A stretch of DNA of 64,000 bases from Dipteris shenzhenensis (lineage: Eukaryota > Polypodiophyta > Polypodiopsida > Gleicheniales): the NCBI GenBank assembly GCA_047967505.1, contig CM106539.1; one strand, 5' to 3'. Positions 54,960-64,000 of this stretch are shown here, piece after piece. The position numbers and the translations under genes were made by a program. The notes beneath the pieces were generated by a model. The model saw only the letters and a list, made by a program, of their open reading frames with translations, made no database searches and had not been told where the DNA came from. The first letter of the stretch is position 1. Each line of letters opens with the position of its first letter.

Positions 54960-55370
54960 GCGGGATGGGGTTGCAACGCCCCTCCCTTTCTTGGAGAATA
55001 TTACTGTTTATTCACTGTGCCAATATGCTGAATACAACTGTTTCCCCCTGCCCCTTGGCTGAGAAACAGACACAGCAGACACACATGGTGATGGCTAGTG
55101 CGTCAGCACCCAACAGTGCATCCTCGTGAGGATCACCCCCAAGCTAGAGGTCAGATAATCCTAGGGATGACTACACGTCCCATAACATGCAGCTTCATCT
55201 GTCCACAGATGTCTTTAGGGAGGCATAGCCCTGGATAGGCTACAGCTTAGCTGGGTATTCTCAAGAGGCCCCACTCTCAAGAATGCCCCAAATGAGCCAA
55301 GGCTCGCACTTATATAGGCATAAGGTGTCTTAGGTGTCTCAACCCAAGTACTACCCTAACTGTCCAAGGG
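54960..55370 (-). mobile_element. Possible minus-strand LTR fragment with TATA box
   Basis: On the minus strand CCTATATAAGTGCGAG (about 55,318-55,303) looks like an LTR core promoter. The sequence does not code. Removing the LTR element at 55,371-59,254 joins it to 59,260 onward. Without a second copy the identity is uncertain. Confidence 0.35.
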
Positions 55371-56399
55371 TGTTGGAAATGGTCAGGTCACCTCCCCATC
55401 ATATGAGGAGAGCATGGGGGGGTGAACCTAGGGTTTGAGGGAGTGCCACATGGGCAGCACCTTGGCTGCCGTGTAGGCACTATTTAGACAAGGAAAAGAG
55501 TTAAGTGGCTGCCACATGGACAGCATCATGGCTGTCATGTGGGCAACACATACACAGAGGTAACTGGAGCATGCTGGGTGCCTTGGAGGCCTACAATAGG
55601 CTGCGCAGATGCTGTGGGAAGCTGCGATGATGTCATCAGCAGTACGGGGTGCACAGGCACCTGTACGGAGGTATGGCAGTCTGGTTGGGGCCTTGTCAAG
55701 GCCTGATGAGAGGCGGATTTATGGAGGCATACAGGCGCAGGTATTGGGCAGGACTCAGACCTGCAGTAGGCCATGAAACAGGGCTGAAATGGGCCTGGCC
55801 AGTGGCGCAATGCAGCAGCGCTGGCTGGCAGTCGCCAAGGGAGGTCGATTATACCCCTCCTGGCTGGCAGTCGGTGAGGGGGGGGGTCAGTTATACCCCC
55901 TCCAGGAAAGACAGCCTTCCTATAAAACGTGGCCTTTGGGGCTGCATTCAACATCATCTGGAGCAGCCCTCAGAGAGCAGACAGGAGCAGCAAGAAGGGG
56001 AGCCTTGGGCCTATACATAGGAGATGAAGGTGACCCTAAAGGAGTTGCAGGCTGAGGTTCTGGACAACAAGGTGGAGAGATCATTCGAACAGAGAGTCTA
56101 CATACGCTCAGTGAGCATGCGGGCTCAGAGGTTTAGAGGTGCCAGGCATATAGTAGGAGAGCCTTTTGTTATTGTATCTTGTCCAATTCGTGGACGGACA
56201 GAAATATAAAGTGTTGCTTCTATATTTGTCTCTGAGCACAGTCTATCTGCCAGTCTGCACGTACACATGAATGTTGTGAAGTACACACACTTGATGAACC
56301 TTGATTCCATAGTGAAATACTTCCACGTGTAATTCCTAGGCTATCTATCAGTCTTTTGCTTTGCAGGATACCCTCTTGTGGGATTTCAGTTTTCTAACA
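55371..56399 (+). repeat. 5' LTR of the gag-only element
   Basis: 1029 bp, TGTTGGAAAT...TCTAACA. Shares with the 3' LTR long blocks such as CAGGTCACCTCCCC, CTGCCACATGGACAGCATCA and GTACACACACTTGATGAA. TATA-like CCTATAAAACG lies near 55,919. Confidence 0.92.
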
Positions 56400-56636
56400 T
56401 CATATCAGAGTCCTGATGGAAGTTCTCGGGAAGTGGATCTTGAAGGCAAGGACCTTGCTGAAGGACGACCTTGATTTATTTGCTCGGAGGGATTTTAGCT
56501 GTGGTGTCTGAAGGATTGTACCCAGACGGGAGGCTTAGGTTTAGGTAGATGCCTGAAGGATTGTACCTAGGGGGGAGGCTCAGGTTTAGACAAATGTATG
56601 ACACTCTCAACCCTTTTCCTATTTCAGTTCATTATC

Positions 56637-57520
56637 ATGGCCAATAGATACCAGATCCCAAACTTTGGTGAGAGAGGCAAGCTCGACTGGACCAACTACC
56701 CGTTGTGGAAAATAAAGGTCCAGAGCCACTTGGTGTTGAGGGAGTCGTGGGGGATTGCGACGACGGGGACGGAGCTGATACCTCATGCCACGGTTACTAC
56801 TCCAGCCACATCATCCTCAGCGGCAATGACAACGTCAACAGACCCTATCTTAGTGAGAGCATGGCATATCCATGATGCGGAAGCCTTGGCTATCATTATG
56901 GGTATGACGGCAGATATGGTGCTGCCGCATATTTAGATGGCGAACACTTCTTTTGACGCCTAGATGACATTGAGGGATATGTATGAGCTCGACAACGAGG
57001 CGAGAAGCCTGGATCTTGAAACAGAGCCATACGGCGTGAGTATGGATGAAGGGGAATCAGTACAGGAAGACATCACCAAGATGAAGGCGGTGCGGGATCA
57101 TTCAGTTGGTCCAAGGACGAGCTTGACCTAGATGGCAAGGTTGTTGCTAGGAATGCTCCCTGGGAGCTATAGTAGTTTTGTGACTGCGATGACTGCAGGG
57201 CACAGGGTGGCACAAGTGCACTACTGTTGCAGCAAGAAGCTCGAGAAAAGAAGTAAGATGGTACAAATAAGGATGACAAGGCCTTGATAGCTCAGGACAG
57301 GAGCAAAGGCAAGGGCAAGGGTAACCTTGGCAAAGGCAAGCCCAAATTTGACAAAGGACGGGACTCTTCAGATGAAGACAACAAGAAGAATAGAAGGAAA
57401 GAGAAGAATTGCTTCTAGGACCTTTTGCGAAGGATTGCAAAAGTAAGGCGGCTGATCAGAAGAAGGGTGCCAGCTTAGAGTCAGAGGATTCAGCTCAGCT
57501 GGTGGTGACATAGGAACTTT
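56637..57520 (+). pseudogene. Copia-type gag, degraded
   Basis: ATG at 56,637 opens M-A-N-R-Y-Q-I-P-N-F, then W-T-N-Y-P-L-W-K-I-K-V, the start typical of Ty1/copia (UBN2/Retrotran_gag) proteins. The first frame stops at TAG (56,934-56,936). Other stretches continue: L-R-D-M-Y-E-L-D-N-E-A-R, E-G-E-S-V-Q-E-D-I-T-K-M-K and L-L-L-G-M-L-P-G-S-Y. A Lys/Gly-rich region precedes N-C-F...F-A-K-D-C, a CCHC knuckle whose middle has been deleted. Gag forms the particle in which the RNA is copied. Confidence 0.8.
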
Positions 57521-58187
57521 TCTTGGTGGCCAGTCCGTGTGTTGCTGAGATTAGATGTGGACGCCAGTGTTGCTGTAAGGATGTTAGACATTGAGGTTTG
57601 GTCAAAAGAGGAGTCAGGATCCTTTGTGAAGGTGATGGACAGTGACGAGTGACTGGAGTCATCTGGGTCCTTGGTTGGTGTTGCTGAAGTAGAGGGGGAT
57701 TCTTCAATAGGACCTGAAGACTCAGGGTCAGATGAGGGTTGTGACTTAGAGGGGGACAACAACACAGAACCACTGTTGGAGCTTGACGGTCCAAGTAAAC
57801 TGGATTTGTGCATGGGATATGATGTCTCGGGTATGTTGTTTGGTTGCAGACCTAGCCAGACGGAGGATGGGTTGAAACAGACCCTGAGAGCTTGGTGCCT
57901 GGAGGACCTCAAGTTGTTCACCTATTATGAGGGGGACAGTTGGAGGATGCTGGTACTTGGAGAGCTCGAGTTCAGAGGCGGCTTCATGCTGAAGGTGGTG
58001 GTGCCATTAGGTGCTGCCAAATATGGACCTGTGTACCAAATTGGTGTGCAAAAGCGGAACCAGACCTGGGGGAGCAAGAGCCACAGGTTGAATGCCAAGA
58101 GAAGACTATGAAGGCATCAGAGTGTTCCTGACGGCTATGACATGGGAGCTACTAGAGCATCTTTATTGGATCAGGCCAAGATGTGTC
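57521..58187 (+). other. Internal non-gag region of the element
   Basis: Contains an open frame (57,671-58,111) with Asp/Glu/Gly/Ser-rich sequence of no recognisable family. No protease, integrase or reverse transcriptase motif is present. Confidence 0.5.
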
Positions 58188-58199
58188 GGTGAGAGGGGG

Positions 58200-59254
58200 T
58201 TTTGGAAATGTTCAGGTCACCTCCCCGTCTATAAGCCCCCATATGAGGAGAGCACTGGGGGGGGGGACCAGTGTTTGAGGGAGTGCCACATGGGCAGCAT
58301 TTAGACAACAAGGGAAAGAGTTAAGAGGCTGCCACATGGACAGCATCATGCTGTCCTGTGGGCAGCACATACACAGAGGTACCTGGAGCATACTGGGTGC
58401 CTTGGAGGCCTGCAATAGGCTGCGCAGATGCTGTGGGAAGCCTCGATGATGTCATAAGCTGTACGGGGTGCTGCAGTCACATGTATGGAGTTATGGCAGT
58501 CTGCTTGGGGCCTTGTAAGGCCTGCTCAGAGGCAGATTTATGGAGACATACAGGCACAGGTATTGGGCAGGACTGAGGCCTGCAATAGGCCCTGAAACAG
58601 GGCTGAAATAGGCCTGGCCAGTGGCACAATGCCATGTGGCAGGATGGTGCAGCAGGGCTGGCCGGCAGCCAGTCTGGGGGGGTCAGCTACACCCACTCCT
58701 TGGTCAGTTGGTTGGGCTAGGAAAGTCGGCCAAGATTTGGGGGGCATCAGCCCCTATAAAAGGTGGCCCTTGGGGCCTCATTCAACATCATCTAGAGGAG
58801 CCCTCAGAGAGCAAACAGTAACAGCAAGAAGGGAAGCCTTCTATACACAGGAGGTGAAGGTGACCCTGAAGGAGTTGCAGATTGAGCTTGAGTGGCATCC
58901 CACCTAGGCTGAGGTTTCGGACAGCAAGGCAGAGAGATCCTTTGGACGGAGAGTCTACATACGCTCAGTGGAGCGTGCGGGCTCAGAGATCTAGAGGTGC
59001 TAGGCATATAGTAGCAGAACCTTTTGGTATTGTAGCTTGTCCAGTTTGTGGATGGACGGAAATTTAAAGTGTTGCTTCTATATTTGTCTCTGAGCACATT
59101 CTATTCGCTAGTCTGCACATACACATGAATGTTGTGAAGTACACACACTTGATGAAGCTTGATTCCATAGTGAAACACTTCTGTGTGTAATTCCTGGGCT
59201 ATCTATCAGTCTTCCGCTGCGGGATACCCTCTGGTAGGATTTCAATTTTTAACA
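58200..59254 (+). repeat. 3' LTR of the gag-only element
   Basis: 1055 bp, ending TTTTTAACA. Its first bases read TTTTGGAAATG rather than TGTTGGAAATG, and several short indels separate it from the 5' LTR, so the insertion is not recent. Confidence 0.92.
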
Positions 59255-59259
59255 AAGGG

Positions 59260-59592
59260 TTCCTCATGACCTGATTGTCCCACAAAAGCATGGAAGATAT
59301 ATATAGACCTGACCAGCTCATTTTATTTGAGAATCTTTTGGGAGCTTCAAGTAAACCCATTGGTCTTCCAAGGGAACTTTGGGTGGCTGCTTTTGATTAG
59401 CATAAAATTTGCACTTAGTCTTGAGTACTTTTTATGCTTTCCCTTGCAAATTGCACCTATCTTGTTGTTGCAACCCCAATCAGCAGGAGTGCCAACGTTG
59501 ACATCCTACAATCGAACTACCCATGGGGATCTGGACTGAAATCAAACATGCATCAATGAACTGATTCGGGTGGCCGAATGCTTGACAATATT
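59260..59592. other. No gene recognised
   Basis: Original target DNA beyond the AAGGG duplication; probably degraded gypsy sequence but no motif is legible. Confidence 0.4.
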
Positions 59593-59790
59593 TTAAGCAA
59601 AGTCCACTAGTGGAAGATATACTTCCGAATCAGATCGCCTCTGGCGGAAGAGATAAGGTCTCAGCATATCTTCCAAAGTGTGATTGACCCTCTCAGTCTG
59701 TCCAGCCAATTCAGGATGATCAGCCGGTAAATATAGTGAAAAGGCTGTTAGGAAAGAAAACAGCCTGTTTCCAAGGCACTGGCTCACTAC
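59593..59790 (-). pseudogene. Gypsy integrase fragment
   Basis: The minus frame reads D-H-P-E-L-A-G-Q-T-E-R-V-N-H-T-L-E-D-M-L-R-P-Y, the Q-T-E-R-V-N motif at the end of a Ty3/gypsy integrase core. Expected Thr-Asp before Gly is Leu-Ala. The fragment stops where LINE sequence begins. Confidence 0.8.
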
Positions 59791-59799
59791 CTAGGTTTC

Positions 59800-61160
59800 C
59801 TCAAGAACAAGGGCTAGCAACCACGGAGGTGGTCTATACATCCAGTGGAAATTGCAGAAGCGGTCCTGCCTTTCAGCGGTCCCTCTCGAACCTGGAGTGC
59901 CACGATCCCAGGTAGCGCGCAGCATGAAGATGATATCTTGCCAAATGGCCACTAAGGTGGTCGCCAGAGTCGTCGTTTGCCCCCCCATCACACCTGATTG
60001 CAACGAGCGACCCAAATGTTCCCAGGTGGTAATGCTAGCCACCATCTCCCAGACACTGTCCTTTGGTAGAGTGAGGGGCGTGAGCGGGAATGCGGTACTG
60101 CATCATGGGCCTCGATCCGAGAGACTTGCTAGCCATGAATTCTATAAGCTAGTGACACTGGGTCGATGGAAAAAGCGTGCCCACACTCTGTGAGCCATGC
60201 TACTATCCCTCAAGTGAAGGCCCTCTGCATCCACTATGTACTGGCCACTATCTGAAAAGACGCAAGCCAGATCCTCTGAGTAGCTACACAACCCCACATG
60301 CAATGGGGAATTGTCTCCAGCACGCCCTTTGCACAAAAAAGGCATGTGCCATCGACTCGCATCAGCCAGAAAAAGTAGAAGATCTTCCGCGTTCTTAGGC
60401 TGGTCTAGAGATGAGGCCAAAATTGTGACATGACCTCCCTGGGAACATCGACGCTCCCTCGATGGGGTTCATGCTGTGGCCTCCAACTAGATCCGACGAC
60501 CGATGCGAGTCGTGTAAGAGAAGAAAGGCACCTCCTCCACTATTTCTAACTCTCCTACCCGCCGCGGCTAGAACCACTCCCTTGGGTACCACTACAAGTC
60601 ATGAAGAGGCCGGACCTCCTAGAGCCAAAGGCGCCACATTGCTCCCTCCAGTCCCGAGAGAACTGTGTCTAGGTCAACGTGCCAGGCCTTGCCTAGTCGG
60701 TCGACTACTCTGATTCTTTGCCACTCCAACCCCCACATGCTACCCACATTCCTGCCATCACTCTCCGACTCTGTCTGTAAAAGGCCACCTGGTCCCACCC
60801 TGTAGGAAGCACAACGGAAAGAAAGGAGAGTGTCCCGGTAGTAGCGGACCCTAAGGGGTACCCTTGTCCTCGAGAACTGCGCGTCCCAGCAATGCGGAGT
60901 CTAGGGCGAGCGTAGGCCCTCCCACCAAGAGGCCGATATCGCTGCCTCGATCTCTATCATCCTGGTGCGTGCCCCTCTTAGATGAGAGCGCCTGTGTCCT
61001 GGCTGATGCCTTGTGAGGAAGTTGTCTCCAGGCTCCGAAAGACCTCGTCGGGCCACTGTCCCACTGTGTCCTTCCAATGTGTGTCCTCTATCATAACATT
61101 CGACCGTCCACATTCCGGATCTTTGGATGCCAAATAAGTGGATGACGCTCAAACTCTTCC
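59800..61160 (-). pseudogene. LINE ORF2 C-terminal region
   Basis: Short broken frames follow the reverse transcriptase. V-E-C-Y-D...H-S-G-T-V-A and related stretches around 61,150-60,900, then L-L-L-F-L-A-D-A-S-R-W-H near 60,360, fit the zinc-binding and tail region of plant LINE ORF2 only loosely. Assigned mainly by position. Confidence 0.5.
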
Positions 61161-61227
61161 TTGCGTGATGGGCTGGCTAGAATGAGCCCGTTGGAAAGTT
61201 ACTGCCAGATTCTAAAAAGGCTCGTGA

Positions 61228-62900
61228 TCAAAGGGGATCCCTATTCTGTGAGGGGGGCCTTTGAAAAAATCCATCTGTGTGACTGTTGCCACTACCCACC
61301 GGTGCGGGGAGTGTTCCCAAGAAGCCTGCGCTGAAGGAGGAGCTTCCAGGGCTCCGCTCCTGGGGTGAGACCTCGTACAACCAACTTGCCCAAGAGGGCT
61401 CTGCTCTGCATCTCCGGATCAATGATACCTAGTCCTCCGTGTGACTGAGGCTGAATCACCCTCTGCCAAGCGACTCTGGCTCTAGTGTTCTGCATGCCAT
61501 CCGATCCCGTCCGGTGGAAGTTTCACACCAAGCGTCTCAGCTGCCCCATGCATCCTCGGTGGAAGCACTAGCAAGAGGCTATGTACCAGGTTGTAGCAAG
61601 GAATTTCTGGTTGACCACGATCGCTCTTCCTGCGAGAGAGAGTTTGGATGAGCTCCAGTACAAGAGCTTACGCCGCACACTCTCCAGCACCGGGGCGATC
61701 TGTTGCTCCGCTGAAATGTCAATCCCAACTTGGCAGCCATCTCGCAATCTGCCCACGCGAAATCCATCAAAAGCCAAAAGCTGAACCCCAAATGCAAACC
61801 TCCTAGACTTCCTTTGCACCTGTGAAGAAACAAATCGATTTGGTCCAGTTGATTCAAGCCCCCAAAACCTCACAGTATATAGCTAGAGCTCCCCTAACCG
61901 CCTCTAGGCTTGCTGTGGTACCCTCGACAAACAAGGGTGTGTCATCAACGAACTCCAAGCCTAGCAGTAGCTCCTTGTGTCTTACAGGAAGACGCATCCC
62001 CGAGAGTGAAGGAAGTAGCCTAAAGCCTCCGCTACAAAGAGAAAGAGAAAGGGGGCAAGGGGACAGCCCTGACGAACTGAGCGTGAAAGAGAAAAGATCT
62101 CCCCCGTGCATGCCAATGATCACCTAACTAGAGCTCCCCGCATAAAGAGCCGACACCCCTCTAATCCATATGTTTGTGAAGCCTAGTCTCCGCATCGAGC
62201 CCTCCAGAAAAGACCACTCCACCCTGTCACAAGCCTTCTCAAAATCTAAGAGAGGAATCACGAGAGGCTATGACTCCTTCTCGGCCCAATCCACCGCCTC
62301 TCCAAAATGGAAAACATTGTCCAGGATGCTCCTCCCTTGAACAAAACGTGTCTGCATGTCGTGGATGATGTTCGGAAGGTGGGGCTGCAACCACAAGCTC
62401 AAGACCTTGGCCAAGATCTTGTATGCAGTATCCAAAAGCCTACTTGGTCTCCACTGGTGAATGTCCAATCTATCTCCCCTTTTCAAGATTGCATATCCAG
62501 CCTCGACTCATGGACTGCGGGAGTGAACGAGAGTCAAAGATCTCCTGACAGGCTAGCCAAAAAGGCGTATTGATGTGCTCCCAGAAGCTTAGGAAGAAAG
62601 TCGGGGTCAGGCCGTCTTACCTTGGGCACTTCTGAGGGTGGAGGGGCTTGAGGGCCTCCCTGAGCTCTTGGTCCGTGAATGGAGCCTCTAGAGATTTGCT
62701 CAAACTCGGCGTGACCACTGTAGGAACCTTGCCTCGCATGCTATAAGTGTCTCAAGGGACGCCACCTTTGCCTGAAACAACTACCGATAGAAAGTTGTGG
62801 CCATCTCAAGAATCTCGAGGGTTCGAGTGCATTTGTCCTTGTGCATCTCACAACCTTTGCAACTTTGTCCCTGCTGAACGGGGTCCGGTAGTTTGAAAGA
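61228..62900 (-). pseudogene. LINE reverse transcriptase
   Basis: Legible blocks in order are: F-T-D-Q-E-L-R-E-A-L (about 62,675); F-F-L-S-F-W-E-H-I (about 62,600) and I-F-D-S-R-S-L-P; W-R-P-S-R-L-L-D-T-A-Y-K-I-L-A-K with Q-T-R-F-V-Q-G-R-S-I-L-D-N (62,450-62,310); the catalytic-site block L-E-F-V-D-D-T-P-L-F (about 61,960); L-S-L-A-G-R-A-I-V-V-N-Q (about 61,640); and V-A-W-Q-R-V-I-Q-P-Q-S-H-G-G-L-G-I (about 61,470). This is the non-LTR type typical of plant L1 elements. The Y/FADD box reads FVDD. Stops and frameshifts separate most blocks. Confidence 0.88.
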
Positions 62901-63091
62901 ATTGCCTGGTCATCCTATCCCCTTGCCGGACCCATCTGGCTTTTTGCTTGGTTTCTTCTTATGCTCCACTTTCGTCCACTCAAGGGCTCAACCCAGAAGG
63001 TCTAGGACTGATGTTGCCTCCTATTGAGGTGACTCGGCATATCCACCTGAGGCTTTCACTAATGGTCCTGCGGCGGATGGGGGGTTCGTTT

Positions 63092-63738
63092 CTAGCGTTG
63101 AGGACAATCCTTCGCTAGGTGTCCATGTTCTCCGCATCGAAGGCACCGGCCCAGTAATCCTGAGATCTCAATCCTCTGATGGAGCTCAACCTCCTCGACC
63201 CCCTCATGTGCCACCACTGAAGCGGCTGACTCTAGGGGAGACTCTAGTATTGTGCCAAATGCTCTACAAATGGAGGGAAGGATGGGCTTGTACTCCCCTA
63301 AGAGTCCTGGAAAACGAAGTGTCACCGGAAAGTGAGGCACATGATGGGACGAGTCCATGTCCTCTAAAGTAAAACCGTGCTACCTGGGGAAAAGGAACAC
63401 CAAGTGTGGGCCAAGATAAATGGGGCTCTGCTCAACTAGTGCCTGGGTGGTGTCGGGTGAGCGTAGCTGGAGTCCTCGTCCATAGCTGGTGACCTCTTGG
63501 ATGTGGTCCCCCTTTAGCGCTACACTCGCTTGTAACCAATCGCGGATCTGGCTCCTGGAAGTACTATTCTGCCCACTACTGACTTCTTTGTGAGAGACTG
63601 AACTGCTTTCTGAACCTGTTGCTTGTCGTGAGGAGAGAGTATAACCTTGACGGTTAGGGGAATTGAAGGTGCTGCCATTGAGCCCTTCTGGCCAGACAAG
63701 TGTTGCTGCCAAGCTTTTTTTCTCCAAGGCATAAGCAA
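63092..63738 (-). pseudogene. LINE ORF1 protein with CCHC zinc knuckle
   Basis: Two frames joined by a stop or shift near 63,360. The upper frame (63,738-63,380) has a Ser/Gln-rich N terminus and a globular part. The lower frame (63,358-63,092) ends with C-L-R-C-G-E-H-G-H-L-A-K-D-C, a perfect CCHC zinc knuckle. Plant L1 ORF1 proteins have this layout and bind the element's RNA. No endonuclease follows. Confidence 0.78.
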
Positions 63739-64000
63739 TTAACCCGAAGCTGCGTGAGAAAGAAGAGGAGGGGTGAAAAGGGGATATAAGGAAAGGAAAG
63801 GAAGAAAGGCCATCAAGAACAAAGGCAAAAGGCTGCCCAGGCGCTTGACAGTCTCAAAAAGGCCTCTGGCTGGCTGGGAATCGAAGCTGGGATAGAGCTG
63901 AGCTGCAAAAGGCTCAAGAACAAGCTCCTCGTAGACCAGAACTGGCTCCAAAAACTCCACTAGCTGTCCTACGCACTGAACTTGGGAGGACAGCTCCTCA
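63739..64000 (-). other. Probable LINE 5' leader, running off the window
   Basis: Upstream of ORF1 on the minus strand; mixed sequence with no gene seen. Confidence 0.4.

Larger units (their letters stand above)
55371..59254 (+). mobile_element. Complete non-autonomous LTR retrotransposon (gag-only, 3.9 kb)
   Basis: Two LTRs (55,371-56,399 and 58,200-59,254) flank 1.8 kb of internal DNA. The element is bounded by AAGGG on both sides (55,366-55,370 and 59,255-59,259), a perfect 5-bp target duplication. A primer-site-like TCATATCAGAGTCC begins at 56,400 and a purine tract GGTGAGAGGGGG ends at 58,199. The interior codes only for a decayed copia-type gag, so replication would need proteins from an autonomous relative. 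Confidence 0.92.
59800..63738 (-). mobile_element. L1-like LINE retrotransposon, decayed, minus strand
   Basis: From high to low coordinates: an ORF1 with a zinc knuckle, then the reverse transcriptase part of ORF2, then the C-terminal region. Many frameshifts break it up. The endonuclease expected at the start of ORF2 is not visible between 63,090 and about 62,760. No poly-A tail or target duplication was found. Sequence here is clearly richer in GC than the rest of the window. Confidence 0.85.

Noticed and set aside
55535-55957. 140-codon minus-strand frame
   Set aside because: Lies antisense inside the 5' LTR of the gag-only element; GC-rich by chance.

Overview
This window looks like nuclear DNA of a land plant, most probably a fern or related lineage with a large, transposon-rich genome. 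The grounds are an intronless 1068-residue PLS-class pentatricopeptide repeat (PPR) gene with MYGKCG-type repeats, GT-AG introns, a three-exon gene for a plastid-type membrane protein, plant-style LTR elements with initiator-tRNA-Met-like primer sites, and many microsatellites. The fern assignment is inference. There is no bacterial, viral or organellar gene organisation.

Region by region. 1-8.3 kb: microsatellites, an endonuclease-like relic, an antisense Pif1/Helitron-type helicase relic (3.69-5.17 kb), a stray piece of a transposase gene, and several tandem duplications. 8.3-11.6 kb: a roughly 3 kb degenerate array built on TATGCCTATG-like words. 8.95-25.85 kb: a giant imperfect palindrome. 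It consists of two tail-to-tail copies of a DNA transposon that I resolve into three genes: a CACTA/Tnp2-like transposase, a 163-residue two-exon protein, and a 166-residue protein encoded by seven short phase-0 exons. The left copy has an open transposase; the right copy carries frameshifts, a 296-bp duplication and a stop. 25.85-29.8 kb: a 5'-truncated Ty3/gypsy chromovirus with a probable 3' LTR. 29.9-31.2 kb: a PPR-gene relic split by a solo LTR with a near-perfect 5-bp target duplication. 31.2-34.4 kb: the PPR gene (minus strand), with a decayed E+ region just past its stop. 35.2-36.6 kb: an LTR-like block. 37.4-42.5 kb: a decayed minus-strand chromovirus. 43-49.9 kb: gene-poor repeats and a Ty1/copia integrase relic. 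49.9-51.5 kb: a three-exon gene for a plastid-type two-helix membrane protein, preceded by degenerate copies of its own 5' end. 52.4-59.8 kb: gypsy integrase relics, an LTR-type insertion, and a complete gag-only LTR element (55,371-59,254) with a perfect AAGGG target duplication. 59.8-64 kb: a GC-richer, decayed minus-strand L1-like LINE.

Only two host genes are well supported: the PPR gene, probably an organelle RNA factor and possibly decaying at its C terminus, and the plastid-type membrane protein gene. Everything else is transposon-derived or simple repeat. The three genes of the palindromic transposon are all on the same strand in each copy and plausibly work together in transposition, but only the first has a recognisable family.
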